A stretch of 52,928 bases of DNA from an uncultured Saprospiraceae bacterium (lineage in GTDB: Bacteria > Bacteroidota > Bacteroidia > Chitinophagales > Saprospiraceae). The stretch covers positions 1 to 52,928 of the forward strand of contig CALFWZ010000091.1 in the NCBI GenBank assembly GCA_937928405.1, written 5' to 3'. Position numbers and translations under genes: made by a program. The notes below the pieces were generated by a model that ran no database searches, was not told the DNA's origin, and saw only the letters and a program-made list of their open reading frames with translations. Positions 1 through 8,901 of this stretch are shown here, one piece after another. Positions within the stretch are counted from its first letter, which is position 1, and each line of letters starts with the position of its first letter.

Positions 1-225
1 TCCGATATTATCGCAGAGAACTCAGGTGGAAATTTAAACATAATCTTGAATTTTAGTCAATCCAAATTTATGCTTTTCTGCTTGGTTCTCCTTTTTATTC
101 TTGATTTAGACTCTTTCAAATGGCTAAAGTCGAGTTCAATAAACTGAGTCAAAATAAATTTGGCAATTCAAAAATTGACATTGAGTTTGAAAAACATAGA
201 ATTTGGAACAATCTAGACAGTGAAT

Positions 226-612
226 TCAATCTACCGCTTTTTTCAAACCTTTAATAATTCGTTTCATCGCCTGCTCAATATCCTTATAAGACTTCTCTTC
301 TTTGGCCACGTACATGACCATCAAGGCAATTCGTTGACCTTTGCTGGTCAAATCTTCGTACAATAGATGCTTATGTAATCGGTAAGCCTCCCGAACCTGA
401 CGGCGTAGTCGGTTGCGGTCTACGGCAAGACGGAATTTTTTTTTGGGAACACTCAATGAAAATTGAGCTGGAAACTGGCCTTTTTCTTGAATTGGAATAT
501 AAACAACTCGTAGCGGATAAGCCGAAAAGGATTTTCCGGAAGTAAAAAGAGCCGATAGCAGGTGATGATTTTTCAGCCGCTCCGCCTTATTAAATTTGAA
601 CGACTGCGACAT
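226..612 (-). CDS. rnpA: ribonuclease P protein component
   Basis: Protein subunit of RNase P, which binds the catalytic RNA and helps remove 5' leaders from pre-tRNA. The 128-residue product has the usual family length. It carries the basic RNR signature (DRNRLRRQVREAYR, about residues 65-78) preceded by VPKKKFRLAV, the diagnostic core of the family. It lies downstream of rpmH on the same strand with about 135 bp between them, the classic rpmH-rnpA order near many bacterial origins. The C-terminus is Lys-rich (IIKGLKKAVD), fitting RNA binding. No dnaA or other origin gene is visible here, so the context does not prove an origin. Confidence 0.96.
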   Translation of the reverse strand: MSQSFKFNKAERLKNHHLLSALFTSGKSFSAYPLRVVYIPIQEKGQFPAQFSLSVPKKKFRLAVDRNRLRRQVREAYRLHKHLLYEDLTSKGQRIALMVMYVAKEEKSYKDIEQAMKRIIKGLKKAVD

Positions 613-748
613 AAGAGACAGGAGTTGAGTTTACGGGAGCAGTATAAAAGGCAATAACCGCAAGCAGCGAGGCTTGACGGTCATGGGTAATATCGAAATT
701 AATGAAAAGAATAAATCAATAGGATCCGTGTTTAGATGAGTTCCTAAT

Positions 749-904
749 TTATTTCTTATGCATTTCGTCAGATACCGTTAACTTATAGCGTCCTTTAGCA
801 CGACGACGGGCCAATAATTTACGACCATTCTTAGTAGCCATTTTGCTACGGAATCCGTGTTTATTTACGCGCTTACGTTTAGAGGGTTGGAAAGTCCTTT
901 TCAT
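749..904 (-). CDS. rpmH: 50S ribosomal protein L34
   Basis: A short gene found by translating the minus strand directly. The 51-residue product begins [20 protein letters not shown] and continues with [18 protein letters not shown], which is unmistakably L34 (usual length 44-52). It ends with a slightly extended tail, [11 protein letters not shown]. It is first in the pair with rnpA. A good Bacteroidetes-type promoter lies just upstream (931-962), giving a leader of about 20 nt. The role is structural, in the large ribosomal subunit. Confidence 0.97.
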   Translation of the reverse strand: MKRTFQPSKRKRVNKHGFRSKMATKNGRKLLARRRAKGRYKLTVSDEMHKK

Positions 905-930
905 CTTAATTAATTTTTCTAATTGGCCGA

Positions 931-962
931 CAAAAGTACACTATATTTAAAGGAATCACAAC
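931..962 (-). promoter_or_regulatory. promoter of rpmH-rnpA (Bacteroidetes sigma-A type)
   Basis: Read on the minus strand, GTTG (plus 959-962) is followed after exactly 20 bp by TACTTTTG (plus 931-938). This matches the Bacteroidetes consensus TTTG-N19-21-TAnnTTTG in three of four bases at -33 and fully at -7. Transcription would start near 924, about 20 nt before the rpmH ATG. Confidence 0.6.
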
Positions 963-1104
963 TACGAGCTAGGATAATTACCGAAAATCATCCCTGAAAA
1001 CAGGAAAATACACTAGAATATCCCATCTTTGCACCACAAAACGGGTCGATAATCGTTAGTAAGGACCTTTAATATCAAAATAACTATTAACTAAAAAGAT
1101 AAAA

Positions 1105-2019
1105 ATGAAATTAGTTACCGTGGGCACCGTTGCCTTTGACACCATCGAAACACCTTACGGCAAAGCCGAACGTGTAGTGGGTGGAGCTGCTACTTACATT
1201 AGTATTGCCGCTTCTTATTTTACTAAAGATCTAGGACTTGTTTCGGTCGTTGGAGATGATTTTCCCGCTGCGGAGTTAAAATACATGCAAAAGCGAGGTA
1301 TCAATATAGATGGTCTACAAATTAAAGAAGGCGAAAAGTCTTTTTTCTGGGCGGGACGCTATCATAACAATATGAATAGCCGTGATACCTTGGATACCCA
1401 GTTAAATGTGCTAGCAGATTTTAAACCCAAACTACCTGCCAGCTATCGCAATGCAAAATTTGTCATGCTCGGAAATTTAACACCAGAAATTCAAGCAAAA
1501 GTCATTCGTCAAATGAAATCTAAGCCCAAATTGATCGTCATGGATACGATGAATTTCTGGATGGACATCGCGATGCCTTCTTTAAAGAAAACTATCAAAA
1601 AAGTAGATGTGCTTACCATCAACGATGAAGAGGCTCGACAATTATCAGGAGAATACAGCTTAGTCAACGCCGCCAAAGCCATCCACAAAATGGGACCAAA
1701 AGTATTGGTGATCAAAAAAGGAGAACACGGAGCACTCTTGTTCTACAACAATAAAATGTTTTACGCACCAGCTATGCCGCTTGCACAGGTTTATGATCCT
1801 ACGGGGGCAGGTGATACGTTCGCCGGTGGATTTATTGGTTACCTAACGAAGGCAAATAGTACGACTTTTGAAAATATGAAGCGTGCGGTGATTTATGGAT
1901 CGACCCTAGCGTCGTTTTGTGTAGAAGAGTTCAGCATCGCGCGTCTGAAAAGACTCAAACAGTCAGAAGTAAATAAGCGAGTAAAAGAATTTGAAAAACT
2001 GACGAAATTTACGATGTAA
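1105..2019 (+). CDS. PfkB-family carbohydrate/nucleoside kinase
   Basis: A 304-residue ribokinase-fold sugar kinase of the PfkB family. The N-terminal glycine pair of PfkB signature 1 sits at residues 26-27 (VVGGAATYIS). Signature 2, DPTGAGDTFAGGF (about residues 231-243), holds the anion-hole GAGD and the catalytic Asp. Substrate cannot be read from the sequence; ribokinase, adenosine kinase and other sugar kinases share these motifs. It is transcribed alone, with a possible -7 element CATCTTTG at 1024-1031, and ends at a strong terminator shared with the converging ATPase gene. It is cytosolic with no signal peptide. Confidence 0.88.
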   Translation: MKLVTVGTVAFDTIETPYGKAERVVGGAATYISIAASYFTKDLGLVSVVGDDFPAAELKYMQKRGINIDGLQIKEGEKSFFWAGRYHNNMNSRDTLDTQLNVLADFKPKLPASYRNAKFVMLGNLTPEIQAKVIRQMKSKPKLIVMDTMNFWMDIAMPSLKKTIKKVDVLTINDEEARQLSGEYSLVNAAKAIHKMGPKVLVIKKGEHGALLFYNNKMFYAPAMPLAQVYDPTGAGDTFAGGFIGYLTKANSTTFENMKRAVIYGSTLASFCVEEFSIARLKRLKQSEVNKRVKEFEKLTKFTM

Positions 2020-2045
2020 ATTTCAGAAATGATTCTGGTAAAATA

Positions 2046-2082
2046 AAAAATCCGCAACCTTAATTTAAGGTTGCGGATTTTT
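2046..2082. terminator. bidirectional rho-independent terminator / palindrome
   Basis: A 13-bp perfect inverted repeat (2051-2063 with 2065-2077), flanked by A5 on the left and T5 on the right, lies between the converging PfkB and ATPase genes. It should terminate both. Its arm TTAAGGTTGCGGA differs by one base from the arm of the two palindromes upstream of the ATPase gene. Confidence 0.85.
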
Positions 2083-2084
2083 AT

Positions 2085-3506
2085 TTAAAACAGGTCCTCC
2101 ATCCTTATTTCATTATCAATAAACCCTGTGCTGTGTTTACTTTCGAGCATCCCGAAAGTGGTGATAAGCACAATGAATATTTGTTTTTTAGTTTTGGAAA
2201 AATGTCGAAGCAGAGTACGTTTTTTTCGAATTTTATCCGCTTCTTTTTTAGATAGTAAGTAATGGTCATTATAGAATTTTATTTCACACAGAGAGATGGC
2301 ATTATCTGTTCGGTCGATTAATAAATCAATTTGAGTTCCTTCTAATTCGTCGGTTCCTTTAGACAGAAAACTAAAAGCCTGACTGTGGATGCCGGCAATT
2401 CCTAATTTAGTTTTGATCTTTTTGATATGTTGAAGACAAATATTTTCAAAAGCATAACCGCTCCAAGATTTCCAAGATTGAGTTTGGCTGAGGGTTATCC
2501 AGTTGCCATTCATATTAGGAGGAAGTGTTTTGATAAATTTTAAGTAGAAAAGAGAATAATTATCGGTTAGTCGATATAAGGTATTTTTTTTCTTTTTTTG
2601 AAAAGGAATATAAGCGGTAATGAATCCTGATTGTTCCAGTTCCTGTAAAATAGTAGTAATCCCGCCACCGTCTTTTATCCCAGCATATTTTATTATTTCC
2701 TTGCGACTCATTCCGCGCCAAATGGTAGCCAAAGCTTCTACTATTTTTTCATACCGTTCCGGATGGGTAAAAAGAGAACTATATAAATTATCAAATTCTG
2801 TCCGTAATAATCCTTCTTGACTAAAACAAATCGCGTCGATATTCTGTATCGCTGTTTTTCCACCTACCACCTGATCTAGATAGTGTGGAATGCCTCCCAT
2901 AGTCATGTATAGTTGAATCAATTGATAATGATCAAAGTTAATTTGACGTGCCTTGAAATAGGCTGCTGTTTCTGTCAGAGAAAAGGGACGTAAAATTATT
3001 TTTCGGGTTACCCGATTGTGTAATCCGCCTTTATTATTGATTACCTCCTTGATCATCCATGCCGTAGCTGAACCACAGATAACAAAAATAATATCTGTCT
3101 TAGAAGCATAACTATTCCAAAAATAGCTTAGGCCTGTGAAAAAATCTGAACGTGGGGTAGCTGCCCAAGGCAACTCGTCAATGAAGACAACTTTCTTATC
3201 TTCTTTTTTAAGTGATTCTAAATATTTCCGTAACAGATGAAAGGCTCCCAACCAGTCTTTAGGCATTTCTTCTTCCTTCAAAGGGCGTCCGATTACTTCT
3301 TCTAAACTAAAAACAAAATTTCTCAATTGTCGCTCGTTATTTCCATCCTTCAATCCCACCATTTCGAAATCTATCCGTTGATCGAAAAAAGAGCGAATCA
3401 AATAAGTTTTTCCCACTCTACGGCGACCAATCACCGCAATCATCTCTGGGCGATCTGACTGACAGGCATCTTTTAAAATTGCTATTTCTTGCGTTCTTCC
3501 AATCAT
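2085..3506 (-). CDS. AAA-type ATPase with DUF234 and nuclease-like C-terminus
   Basis: A 473-residue protein of the prokaryotic 'archaeal ATPase'/DUF234 group. Walker A is GRRRVGKT (residues 27-34) and Walker B is VVFIDELPW (about 105-113). The middle holds a winged-helix-like stretch and a DUF234-like segment (YRLTDNYSLFYLKF). The C-terminus has a PD-(D/E)xK-like core: an acidic IDLLIDR strand followed by CEIKFY, about residues 390-411. Cellular function is unknown for most of the family; members are often present in many copies, and defence or mobile-element roles have been suggested. The gene stands alone. Its promoter region carries two 48-bp palindromes with arms related to its own terminator, so palindrome and gene may form a unit (inference). 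Confidence 0.85.
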   Translation of the reverse strand: MIGRTQEIAILKDACQSDRPEMIAVIGRRRVGKTYLIRSFFDQRIDFEMVGLKDGNNERQLRNFVFSLEEVIGRPLKEEEMPKDWLGAFHLLRKYLESLKKEDKKVVFIDELPWAATPRSDFFTGLSYFWNSYASKTDIIFVICGSATAWMIKEVINNKGGLHNRVTRKIILRPFSLTETAAYFKARQINFDHYQLIQLYMTMGGIPHYLDQVVGGKTAIQNIDAICFSQEGLLRTEFDNLYSSLFTHPERYEKIVEALATIWRGMSRKEIIKYAGIKDGGGITTILQELEQSGFITAYIPFQKKKKNTLYRLTDNYSLFYLKFIKTLPPNMNGNWITLSQTQSWKSWSGYAFENICLQHIKKIKTKLGIAGIHSQAFSFLSKGTDELEGTQIDLLIDRTDNAISLCEIKFYNDHYLLSKKEADKIRKKRTLLRHFSKTKKQIFIVLITTFGMLESKHSTGFIDNEIRMEDLF

Positions 3507-3516
3507 TTTTAATCTT

Positions 3517-3616
3517 TTAAAGTTGCGGAATCCATATAAAAATACACAGATTCCGCAACTTTAAGAAATTAAAGTTGCGGAATCCACATAAAAACACATA
3601 GATTCCGCAACTTTAA
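3517..3616. repeat. two tandem 48-bp palindromes upstream of the ATPase gene
   Basis: Two near-identical units (3517-3564 and 3569-3616, period 52 bp) each have perfect 16-bp arms TTAAAGTTGCGGAATC and its complement around a 16-bp AT-rich loop. They start 11 bp before the ATPase start codon. The arm TTAARGTTGCGGA recurs in the terminator at 2046-2082, on the other side of the same gene. They could be operators, cruciforms or ends of a mobile cassette; the sequence alone does not decide. Confidence 0.9.
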
Positions 3617-3699
3617 AATAAAGAAAACTCAAAAGAAAATCACTAAATTGATCAAGAATAAGGCAAAAAGGAAAGCAAAAAAATACCTTAAAAAACAAT

Positions 3700-3747
3700 C
3701 CGCACATCCGCACATCCGCACATCCGCACATCCGCACATCCGCACAT
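3700..3747. repeat. 8-bp tandem repeat, six copies (CCGCACAT)
   Basis: Six perfect head-to-tail copies of CCGCACAT run up to the last base of the rlmN stop codon. Copy number changes would lie 3' of rlmN and would not alter its protein. The unit shares TCCGCA with the palindromes about 100 bp away, which may be chance. Perfect 8-bp units are prone to slippage. Confidence 0.95.
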
Positions 3748-4796
3748 CAACCCTTATTTGCCAATTGCCCACAAGCCGCGTCAATATCTTTTCCCCGACT
3801 TCTTCTTACGGTTACCATTACACCTTCTTTTCGTAGGTAAGCAGCAAAATCATCAATTCGATGTTCTGCAGATTTTAAAAAAGGAGCACCATCTATTGGG
3901 TTATACTCAATAATGTTGACACGAACTGGAAAACGTTTACAGAGTTTGACTAAGCGTTTTGCATCATCAATGCTATCATTAAAATTTTGGAAGGTAATGT
4001 ACTCGTAGCTAATGCGGTTTTTTGTTTTTTGGTAGAAATAAGCAATCGAATCCATCAATATTTCAAGATTGTTTTGCTCGTTGATAGGCATGATTTCATT
4101 GCGTTTTTCGTCGTCCGCAGCATGGAGAGAGAGCGCTAGATTAAATCGTACTTCATCATCTGCAAGTTTTCGGATCATCTTGGCAATGCCGGCGGTACTG
4201 ACGGTAATTCGTCGGGCGGACATATTCAATCCTTGAGGAGAAGAGATTTTTTCGATACTTTCTAAAACGTTTTTATAAGCTAAGAGTGGTTCTCCCATGC
4301 CCATATAGACGATATTGGTGAGTGGGTACCCAAAAGTCTCTTCACATTGGCGGTTGACTAAAACCACTTGGTCAAATATTTCAGCGGCGTCTAGATTACG
4401 GACCCGTTTCATTCGTCCCGTGGCGCAAAAAGTACAAGTTAGGCTACAACCCACTTGAGAAGAAACACAAACCGTAAATCGTTTATCGGAAGGTACCGGA
4501 ATCAGTACGGCTTCAATGAGATGACCGTCATGCAATTGGTAACGAGATTTTATGGTTCCATCTAGGCTACGCTGTACTTTATCTTCCTGAATGGCGTTAA
4601 TAATAAAATGCTCATCCAGAACGGATCTGAGCTCTTTGGACAGATTGGTCATTTCTGCGAAAGTATGAGCCCCTTTCTGCCACAACCATTCATAAACCTG
4701 TTTTGCCCGAAAACCTTGCTGGTTCATAGCTTTAAACCAGTCCGTTAATTCGGCCCGACTCAGTTTACGAATATCTGTTTTAACAATTGTGGTCAT
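3747..4796 (-). CDS. rlmN: dual-specificity RNA methyltransferase RlmN (23S A2503/tRNA A37)
   Basis: A radical-SAM enzyme that methylates C2 of A2503 in 23S rRNA and A37 in some tRNAs. The [4Fe-4S] motif is C117-x3-C121-x2-C124 (CSLTCTFC). C110, seven residues earlier, and C342 near the C-terminus (DIDAACGQL) match the two mechanistic cysteines of E. coli RlmN (C118, C355). MGMGEPL and SLHAADDEKR are further family landmarks. At 349 residues it has normal length. It is a single gene divergent from the histidine kinase. A possible -7 element, TAATTTTG, lies on the minus strand at 4804-4811. Confidence 0.96.
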   Translation of the reverse strand: MTTIVKTDIRKLSRAELTDWFKAMNQQGFRAKQVYEWLWQKGAHTFAEMTNLSKELRSVLDEHFIINAIQEDKVQRSLDGTIKSRYQLHDGHLIEAVLIPVPSDKRFTVCVSSQVGCSLTCTFCATGRMKRVRNLDAAEIFDQVVLVNRQCEETFGYPLTNIVYMGMGEPLLAYKNVLESIEKISSPQGLNMSARRITVSTAGIAKMIRKLADDEVRFNLALSLHAADDEKRNEIMPINEQNNLEILMDSIAYFYQKTKNRISYEYITFQNFNDSIDDAKRLVKLCKRFPVRVNIIEYNPIDGAPFLKSAEHRIDDFAAYLRKEGVMVTVRRSRGKDIDAACGQLANKG

Positions 4797-4880
4797 TAAC
4801 GGACAAAATTACGCAATTTTGTTTTCGTATCTTTACCACGAAGTTGAATTCTAACCTTCAAATTGAATTAAAGCCTTAAC

Positions 4881-6023
4881 ATGGAGCTTTACGCTAAAAA
4901 GTCAAGATGGAAATTATATCTATTCCTGGTTGCCATGGTCATCTTGGCTATTTCTACCCTTTATACTAATCATATTGCGACCAAATTGGCTCAAGGAGAA
5001 CGTGATAAAGCAGATTTATGGGCTAAAACGATGGAGGGAATGTTAGATCTCGATGCGGATTTAGATGAAGATCTTACCCTTGAACTTGAGTTAACAAGGA
5101 ATCCGGAGATGCCAATTATTATGATAAATGAACTTGGAAAGATTTCCGAGGCTATAAATTTTTCGGAAGATGCAGATTTAGAGGCGGAATTAAAAAAAAT
5201 GAAGAATAGTGGTATTCTACCCATTGAAGGAACAGGGTATGCTAGGTTTACTTACTATAAACATTCTCCGACACTTACCCTACTGACGTATTTCCCAATT
5301 ATACAAATCTTATTTTTTGCGGTTTTTGCGGGTATCGGTTATTTACTTTTTAGTTCAGCTCGACGCTCCGAACAGAATCAAGTTTGGGTGGGAATGGCGA
5401 AAGAAACAGCACACCAACTTGGAACACCAATTTCGGGAATTATTGGCTGGATTGATCATCTGCGGGTGCTTAAACCAGAAGAGGAAGAAGTACAGGAAGT
5501 CTTAGATGAATTGGGTAATGACGTAGATCGTCTAAATCTGATCGCAGATCGATTTTCTAAGATTGGCTCAGAGCCCAAACTTACCTCGGTCAATATATAC
5601 CAAGAACTAGATGCCTGTCGAAGTTATATGCAACGTCGAGCTAGCCGAAAAACAGTATTTGATTTTCCAGATATCAATCAAGAATTGAACGCCAAAATTA
5701 ATCCCCCCTTATTTGCCTGGGTAGTAGAAAATCTATTGCGAAACGCCTTAGACGCTATGGATGGAAAAGGAAAAATATCTGCGCGAGTAACAGAAGAAGA
5801 TAAGTTTGTAAGTATAGAAATTAGTGATACTGGGAAAGGAATTCCTTCCAGTAAATTTAAGACTGTTTTTGAACCTGGTTTTACCACTAAAAAAAGAGGA
5901 TGGGGACTTGGTCTTTCACTGGCCAAACGTATTATAGAATCCTATCACTCTGGCAGGATATTTGTAAAAAAATCAGGTATTGACGAGGGAACTACTTTCG
6001 CCATTAAACTACCCAAAGGGTAA
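4881..6023 (+). CDS. membrane-bound sensor histidine kinase
   Basis: A 380-residue sensor kinase. One membrane segment lies at about residues 13-31, then a roughly 100-residue acidic extracytoplasmic region, then a second segment at about 136-157. There is no HAMP or PAS domain; the phosphoacceptor helix follows directly. The H-box is ETAHQLGTPIS with H178. The ATPase domain shows the N-box ENLLRNALDAM, DTGKGIP and GWGLGLSLAK. No cognate response regulator lies beside it, so the partner must be elsewhere. The TonB receptor gene starts 29 bp downstream, suggesting cotranscription and perhaps envelope sensing (inference). Confidence 0.9.
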   Translation: MELYAKKSRWKLYLFLVAMVILAISTLYTNHIATKLAQGERDKADLWAKTMEGMLDLDADLDEDLTLELELTRNPEMPIIMINELGKISEAINFSEDADLEAELKKMKNSGILPIEGTGYARFTYYKHSPTLTLLTYFPIIQILFFAVFAGIGYLLFSSARRSEQNQVWVGMAKETAHQLGTPISGIIGWIDHLRVLKPEEEEVQEVLDELGNDVDRLNLIADRFSKIGSEPKLTSVNIYQELDACRSYMQRRASRKTVFDFPDINQELNAKINPPLFAWVVENLLRNALDAMDGKGKISARVTEEDKFVSIEISDTGKGIPSSKFKTVFEPGFTTKKRGWGLGLSLAKRIIESYHSGRIFVKKSGIDEGTTFAIKLPKG

Positions 6024-6052
6024 CCTCCCAGTGGGCCAAGCGCAGTAAGTAA

Positions 6053-8725
6053 ATGTTAGGGAATTTTTTTATTTTTTTTAAAAGACCTTTCCATAAGCTA
6101 TGCACCATCCCAATGGTCATAGCCCTGCTATTCTTTTGTAATTACCTTTCTGCCAACTTTCGAATAAACTTTAACGATAACGATATAACGATCACAGTAA
6201 CTGACGGAGCGAGCGGCGAAGAACTCGTAGGGGTTTCTGTTTTTACGGATGATCAAAAATTTGTTGGCTTTACTGATGTACAAGGACAGGTTGAACTTCC
6301 TGTTTTATCTCATCGAGAAATGGTCAACTTCTCTTACGTCGGATATGATGAATTAAGAATTCCTTATTTCGAATTACGTAAAGGTGATGGAAAAGTAAAA
6401 ATGTATGCTGCCACAAATTTAGTAGATAGTATTGTTGTTGTGGGCCGTCGGGATGATCCGGTCGAAGAAATACCCTACATCGTAGAGCGTGTTACCCAAG
6501 AACAAATTGCTTTTACAAATTCACAGACACCTGCCGATGCACTAGCAGCTAATGCGGATGTTTTTGTACAAAAATCTCAACTTGGAGGAGGTAGCCCAAT
6601 TATTCGTGGCTTTGAAGCCAATAAATTATTGTTGGTTATTGATGGGGTTAGAATGAATAATGCGATTTATCGATCGGGTCATTTACAAAATTCTATAACC
6701 TTGGATAATGCCATCATTGATCAGGCGGAAGTAATTTACGGTCCTGGTTCTTTGATGTACGGTAGTGATGCCTTGGGTGGCGTCATCCATTTTAGAACCC
6801 GTGATCCAAAAATTCTCTACGATCTTTCAGCCGGTGAAAGTAAAATGGCGGTAGGCGCTTATACTAGGTTTTCTAGTGCCAATCGAGAAAAGGCCCTGCA
6901 CTTGGATCTCGATTATCGTAGCCGAGAATGGGGAACCATGACGAGTCTGACTTTTGCTAACTACGGCGACTTAAGAGTAGGGGCAAAACGACCTGCCGAA
7001 TTTCCAACGCTCGGTATCCGTCCTTATTCTCAATTAAGAATCGAAGGACAAGATCAGATTGCCGGCCCTTGGCAAAGTCAGGATATTCTAAGATCTACGG
7101 GTTATAGTCAATTTGATTTACTGCAAAAAGTAAAATACCAACCTAGCGATAGTTTGTACTTTATTTTAAACGTTCAATATTCAACGTCTACCAACGTTCC
7201 TCGTTTTGATAATCTTCAAGATACGATAGGATCTGCTCGGGAACTCAAATGGTCAGAGTGGTATTATGGACCACAAAAGAGATTTTTAACTTCTTTGAAA
7301 ATAAGAATGCTAAAACCCAACTTCCTCTATGACAAAGGAACCATCATTGGTGCTTTTCAGAAAATAGATGAAGACCGATTAAAGAGAAGGTTTGCAGGAT
7401 CACAACGAACCTTTAATAATGAAGAAGTCTTCGTGTATAGCTTGACGGCAGATTTTGATAAAAATTTAAATAAAAAAGGAACCCATACCTTATCCTACGG
7501 ATTAGATGGTGCTTATAATCAGGTTTTTTCAGACGCCGGGAAAATTCATATGACGACGGGATTAGTTTCTAGAGGCGGTGTCTTTACGCGTTATCCCAGT
7601 GATCATAGTACCACGACGGCATCGGGTGGATATATTAATTATAAAAGTCGTTCCCGCGACTCTGTCTTTGTTTTCAATGCTGGTATGCGATATTCTATGG
7701 TCAATCTTTTTGCCAAATACGATTCCGCTGACCTTGATTTGATTGAATGGCCCGAAGCATATGTTGCTAATGGAATCACCGCAAAGAATGATGACCTGAC
7801 TTGGGGCGCTGGATTTACTATTAACACCAAAAATAAATGGCAGATAAGAGCCTTGGCTTCTACGGCATTTCGATCACCGAATATTGATGATTTTGCCAAA
7901 CTCAGGGTAAAAGACCAGTACGCTGTTCTACCTAACACAGATCTAAGACCAGAACGGTCCATCAGCGGAGAATTAACCTTAGTCAAAGAGTTTGGACGGG
8001 CAACTGCAGACGGTGGCACTTCCCTTCTATTGAGTGGGACGGGATTTTATACCTACCTCAAAGATGCGATTGTCCGGCGTTTGGGTACCCAACCCAATGG
8101 CGACAGCACCATCATTGTAGAAAATGAGCCCAACCCATTATTTAATGTTCAGCAAAATATCAACCAGAACTATGCGATAGTGTATGGTGTGTCTGGTAAT
8201 ATTGAATTTAAAATCAAAGATACTTGGCGATTAAAAGCAGGAATGAACTACACCAAAGGACGCAGTCAGTTGATCGTGGACGCTCCTGGAGGAACCACGC
8301 CACCATTAGATACACTAGTGCCATTGGATCATATTCCTCCTCGTTATGGACAAGTAGGGTTGTTATTTAAAAAAGGACGCTTTAAAATCGAAGGAATTGC
8401 TCGGTTTGCAGCAGCCAAGCCTGTTAGCGAATATGCGGTAACCTCGGCCAATTATGACACCAATAAAAACCTAGTTTTGGATCGTGGAGGTAGCTCTGAT
8501 AATATAGAATTTACCCCTTATCACTTGGATGATAATGGTGAAATTCAGCATTTAGGTGCACTATCTTGGACAACCTATAACCTCTATTCTTCGTTCAAAC
8601 TTAGTCAACAAATCACGATTAACTTGGCAGCCGAAAATCTGATGGATTTACACTATTTACCCTTCTCTTCGGGGATTAGTGCGCCAGGTAGAAATTTCAT
8701 TCTAACTATTCGAGGGAAATTCTAA
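6053..8725 (+). CDS. TonB-dependent outer-membrane receptor
   Basis: An 890-residue TonB-dependent transporter. A hydrophobic signal segment (VIALLFFCNYLSA, about residues 24-36) is followed by a carboxypeptidase-regulatory-like domain (about 45-125). Next come a plug domain (PADALAANADVFVQK, SPIIRGFEANKLLLVIDGVRMNN, GSDALGGVI) and a 22-strand-type barrel ending in the aromatic FILTIRGKF. The substrate is unknown; the overall build resembles haem/siderophore or vitamin receptors, but no SusD partner is adjacent, arguing against a polysaccharide system. It lies directly after a histidine kinase gene. The start at 6053 leaves a long n-region, and a start further in is possible. Confidence 0.9.
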   Translation: MLGNFFIFFKRPFHKLCTIPMVIALLFFCNYLSANFRINFNDNDITITVTDGASGEELVGVSVFTDDQKFVGFTDVQGQVELPVLSHREMVNFSYVGYDELRIPYFELRKGDGKVKMYAATNLVDSIVVVGRRDDPVEEIPYIVERVTQEQIAFTNSQTPADALAANADVFVQKSQLGGGSPIIRGFEANKLLLVIDGVRMNNAIYRSGHLQNSITLDNAIIDQAEVIYGPGSLMYGSDALGGVIHFRTRDPKILYDLSAGESKMAVGAYTRFSSANREKALHLDLDYRSREWGTMTSLTFANYGDLRVGAKRPAEFPTLGIRPYSQLRIEGQDQIAGPWQSQDILRSTGYSQFDLLQKVKYQPSDSLYFILNVQYSTSTNVPRFDNLQDTIGSARELKWSEWYYGPQKRFLTSLKIRMLKPNFLYDKGTIIGAFQKIDEDRLKRRFAGSQRTFNNEEVFVYSLTADFDKNLNKKGTHTLSYGLDGAYNQVFSDAGKIHMTTGLVSRGGVFTRYPSDHSTTTASGGYINYKSRSRDSVFVFNAGMRYSMVNLFAKYDSADLDLIEWPEAYVANGITAKNDDLTWGAGFTINTKNKWQIRALASTAFRSPNIDDFAKLRVKDQYAVLPNTDLRPERSISGELTLVKEFGRATADGGTSLLLSGTGFYTYLKDAIVRRLGTQPNGDSTIIVENEPNPLFNVQQNINQNYAIVYGVSGNIEFKIKDTWRLKAGMNYTKGRSQLIVDAPGGTTPPLDTLVPLDHIPPRYGQVGLLFKKGRFKIEGIARFAAAKPVSEYAVTSANYDTNKNLVLDRGGSSDNIEFTPYHLDDNGEIQHLGALSWTTYNLYSSFKLSQQITINLAAENLMDLHYLPFSSGISAPGRNFILTIRGKF

Positions 8726-8901
8726 CCCTAAAAAGAAGGATCGTAAATATATTTGTGCATTTTTTTGTTTAATTGACTATCTTGTGAGCAGCAGATAGAT
8801 CATGTAACCTAGGGTCATTTTTAGCGTCAAAAACCATAGAAGCTTATTCTACGTTATTGTATTAGAATAATCTGCGGCCGTTAGATCACAACATACTGGA
8901 A

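Noticed and set aside
1..147. Open plus-strand frame from the window edge, 48 codons
   Set aside because: No recognisable motif; a stop-free run of this length is common by chance in AT-rich DNA, and the true upstream context is missing.
3700..3747. CRISPR array
   Set aside because: Units are 8 bp with no spacers; this is a simple tandem repeat.
3648..3836. 62-codon plus-strand ORF with HPHIRTS repeats
   Set aside because: The repeated peptide comes from translating the 8-bp tandem repeat, and the ORF overlaps the end of rlmN in antisense.
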